Assembly (NCBI GenBank): GCA_943324725.2
Contig: CALPMR020000201.1
Span: 1-5,567, forward strand
Length of the DNA: 5,567 nt
Source of the DNA: Bordetella parapertussis
GTDB lineage: Bacteria; Cyanobacteriota; Cyanobacteriia; PCC-6307; Cyanobiaceae
Direction: 5' to 3'
A model generated the notes under the pieces. That model saw only the letters and a list, made by a program, of their open reading frames with translations, was not told where the DNA came from and made no database searches. Each line of letters begins with the position of its first letter. Positions within the stretch are counted from its first letter, which is position 1. This document shows positions 5,554 to 5,567 of the stretch, one piece after another. The translations under genes and the position numbers were made by a program.

Positions 5554-5567
5554 CCCCCCCCCCCCCC
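5554..5567. repeat. Terminal run of 14 C at the window edge
   Basis: The last 14 bases are all C, and the run may continue beyond the window. It could be a genuine homopolymer tract or the point where an assembly stopped or failed. Confidence 0.9.

Overview
The window reads as chromosomal DNA from a high-GC cyanobacterium of the alpha-cyanobacterial (Synechococcus/Cyanobium) type. The basis is a CbbX C-terminus, a DnaA of cyanobacterial type, a Ycf52-like acetyltransferase, and four exact copies of the cyanobacterial palindrome HIP1 (GCGATCGC). HIP1 enrichment points to a freshwater or brackish Cyanobium-like lineage rather than open-ocean Synechococcus; that placement is inference. GC is roughly two thirds by eye, and strong GC at third codon positions explains the many long shadow frames.

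Layout: (1) 1-231, + strand, the 3' end of cbbX, a red-type Rubisco activase. (2) 232-386, a convergent intergenic stretch with one HIP1 site and overlapping inverted repeats. (3) 387-1802, - strand, complete dnaA. (4) 1803-1861, a 59-bp divergent promoter region with a single AT-rich patch. (5) 1862-3052, + strand, an HtrA/Deg-family serine protease with an apparent lipoprotein signal and one PDZ domain. (6) 3049-3765 and 3785-4612, + strand, a pair of glycosyltransferase-like proteins (TIGR04282 then TIGR04283 type) associated in other genomes with arsenosugar or rSAM/selenodomain clusters. (7) 4613-4809, a convergent intergenic region with two GC-rich hairpins and no convincing gene. (8) 4810-5337, - strand, a GNAT acetyltransferase of the Ycf52/plastid NSI-like type. 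(9) 5338-5567, non-coding DNA upstream of the GNAT gene with a four-unit 14-bp repeat, a 10-bp direct repeat and a terminal run of 14 C.

The protease and the two transferases are closely spaced or overlapping and are probably one transcription unit diverging from dnaA. The transferases likely act as a pair; their link to the protease may be no more than co-transcription. I see no wholly new system. The least explained parts are the 14-bp array upstream of the GNAT gene, the lipoprotein-type HtrA divergent from dnaA, and the transferase pair with no arsenosugar partner genes in view.
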